A stretch of DNA of 64,000 nt from Allobosea lupini (GTDB lineage Bacteria > Pseudomonadota > Alphaproteobacteria > Rhizobiales > Beijerinckiaceae). Under the pieces are notes generated by a model, which saw only the letters and a list, made by a program, of their open reading frames with translations, made no database searches and was not told the origin of the DNA. The position numbers were made by a program, and so were the translations under genes. Within the stretch, counting starts at the first letter, position 1; every line of letters begins with the position of its first letter. The stretch covers positions 806,001 through 870,000 of the forward strand of contig NZ_FOAN01000001.1 of assembly GCF_900109525.1 (NCBI RefSeq), in the 5' to 3' direction. This document shows, piece by piece, positions 63,874-64,000 of the stretch.

Positions 63874-64000
63874 ATGGCGGCCGTGACCGGATCGATGCCC
63901 CCCGCCGCCACAGCGACGCAGCGCGCTCCGCGCTCGCCCGGCGCCATCATCCTGCGCCGCATCCTCGGCTCCTGGCAGGGTCGCTTCGGCACGATCGTGC
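63874..64000 (+). CDS. ABC transporter permease, DppC type (3' end outside window)
   Basis: ATG 63874, four bases after the DppB stop, starts MAAVTGSMPPAATATQRAP and reaches GSWQGRFGTIV at the window end (42 residues). The proline/alanine-rich lead and the following basic segment are typical of DppC-like permeases just before helix 1. Assignment rests largely on operon position. Confidence 0.7.
   Translation, partial: MAAVTGSMPPAATATQRAPRSPGAIILRRILGSWQGRFGTIV

Overview
The window reads as chromosomal DNA of a high-GC alphaproteobacterium of the order Hyphomicrobiales (Rhizobiales), most likely Bosea or a close relative. The clues are lineage-typical families (DUF1127, DUF3126, DUF2842, PAS_5, IalB, LapG-type BTLCP, an NDUFAF3/NDUFAF6-like pair next to yajC-secDF), two exact CtrA-type TTAA-N7-TTAA boxes, and several families of palindromic intergenic repeats scattered between genes. 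The genus is an inference; no rRNA or tRNA gene is present to confirm it.

Layout. 1-5365: end of an indolepyruvate ferredoxin oxidoreductase, aroA, a small monooxygenase, a LysR regulator divergent from a GNAT acetyltransferase, and an MFS transporter. 5508-8483: uvrA. 8484-10953: an AT-richer block of tightly overlapping minus-strand genes that looks foreign: a PD-(D/E)XK nuclease-like protein, a tiny ORF, a winged-helix-like protein and a protein joining a similar module to a HEPN-type Rx4H motif. This is the best candidate for an undescribed, possibly anti-phage, system. 10954-11914: repeats and strong hairpins without a convincing gene.

11915-24535: PH-like membrane protein, IalB, RraA-like, ceramidase-like, DUF1127, trmFO, the yajC-secD-secF-NDUFAF3-like-NDUFAF6-like run, a DUF815 ATPase and a LysM/M23 lipoprotein. 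24797-38002: serS-surE-pcm, GDYXXLXY/DUF2157 pair, thrS-yidD-NifU-like, acid phosphatase, folE, hisI, patatin, CBS and rhomboid genes. 38370-44569: a signalling and envelope stretch (PAS_5, tandem PilZ, LapG-like peptidase, gamma carbonic anhydrase, small membrane proteins, serine hydrolase) with CtrA-type sites in its promoters.

44817-59366: a serine hydroxymethyltransferase paralogue divergent from a LysR gene, rplM-rpsI, a molybdate-type binding protein with an apparent frameshift in its signal peptide, thioesterase, crotonase, CoA-binding protein, Bug-type binding protein, FAD monooxygenase, metY, chlorite-dismutase-like protein, ctaA, polysaccharide deacetylase and a CelD-like acetyltransferase. 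59651-64000: a peptide-type ABC transporter (binding protein, two permeases, the second cut by the window end) with an FCD-type GntR regulator and two near-identical operator candidates. A 2-hydroxyacid dehydrogenase gene translationally coupled to the binding protein has lost its NAD-binding core and is a pseudogene.

Most of the window is housekeeping or ordinary accessory metabolism. The unusual parts are the 8.5-11 kb block, the broken genes at 48.4 and 59.7-60.4 kb, and the regulatory sites listed as findings.
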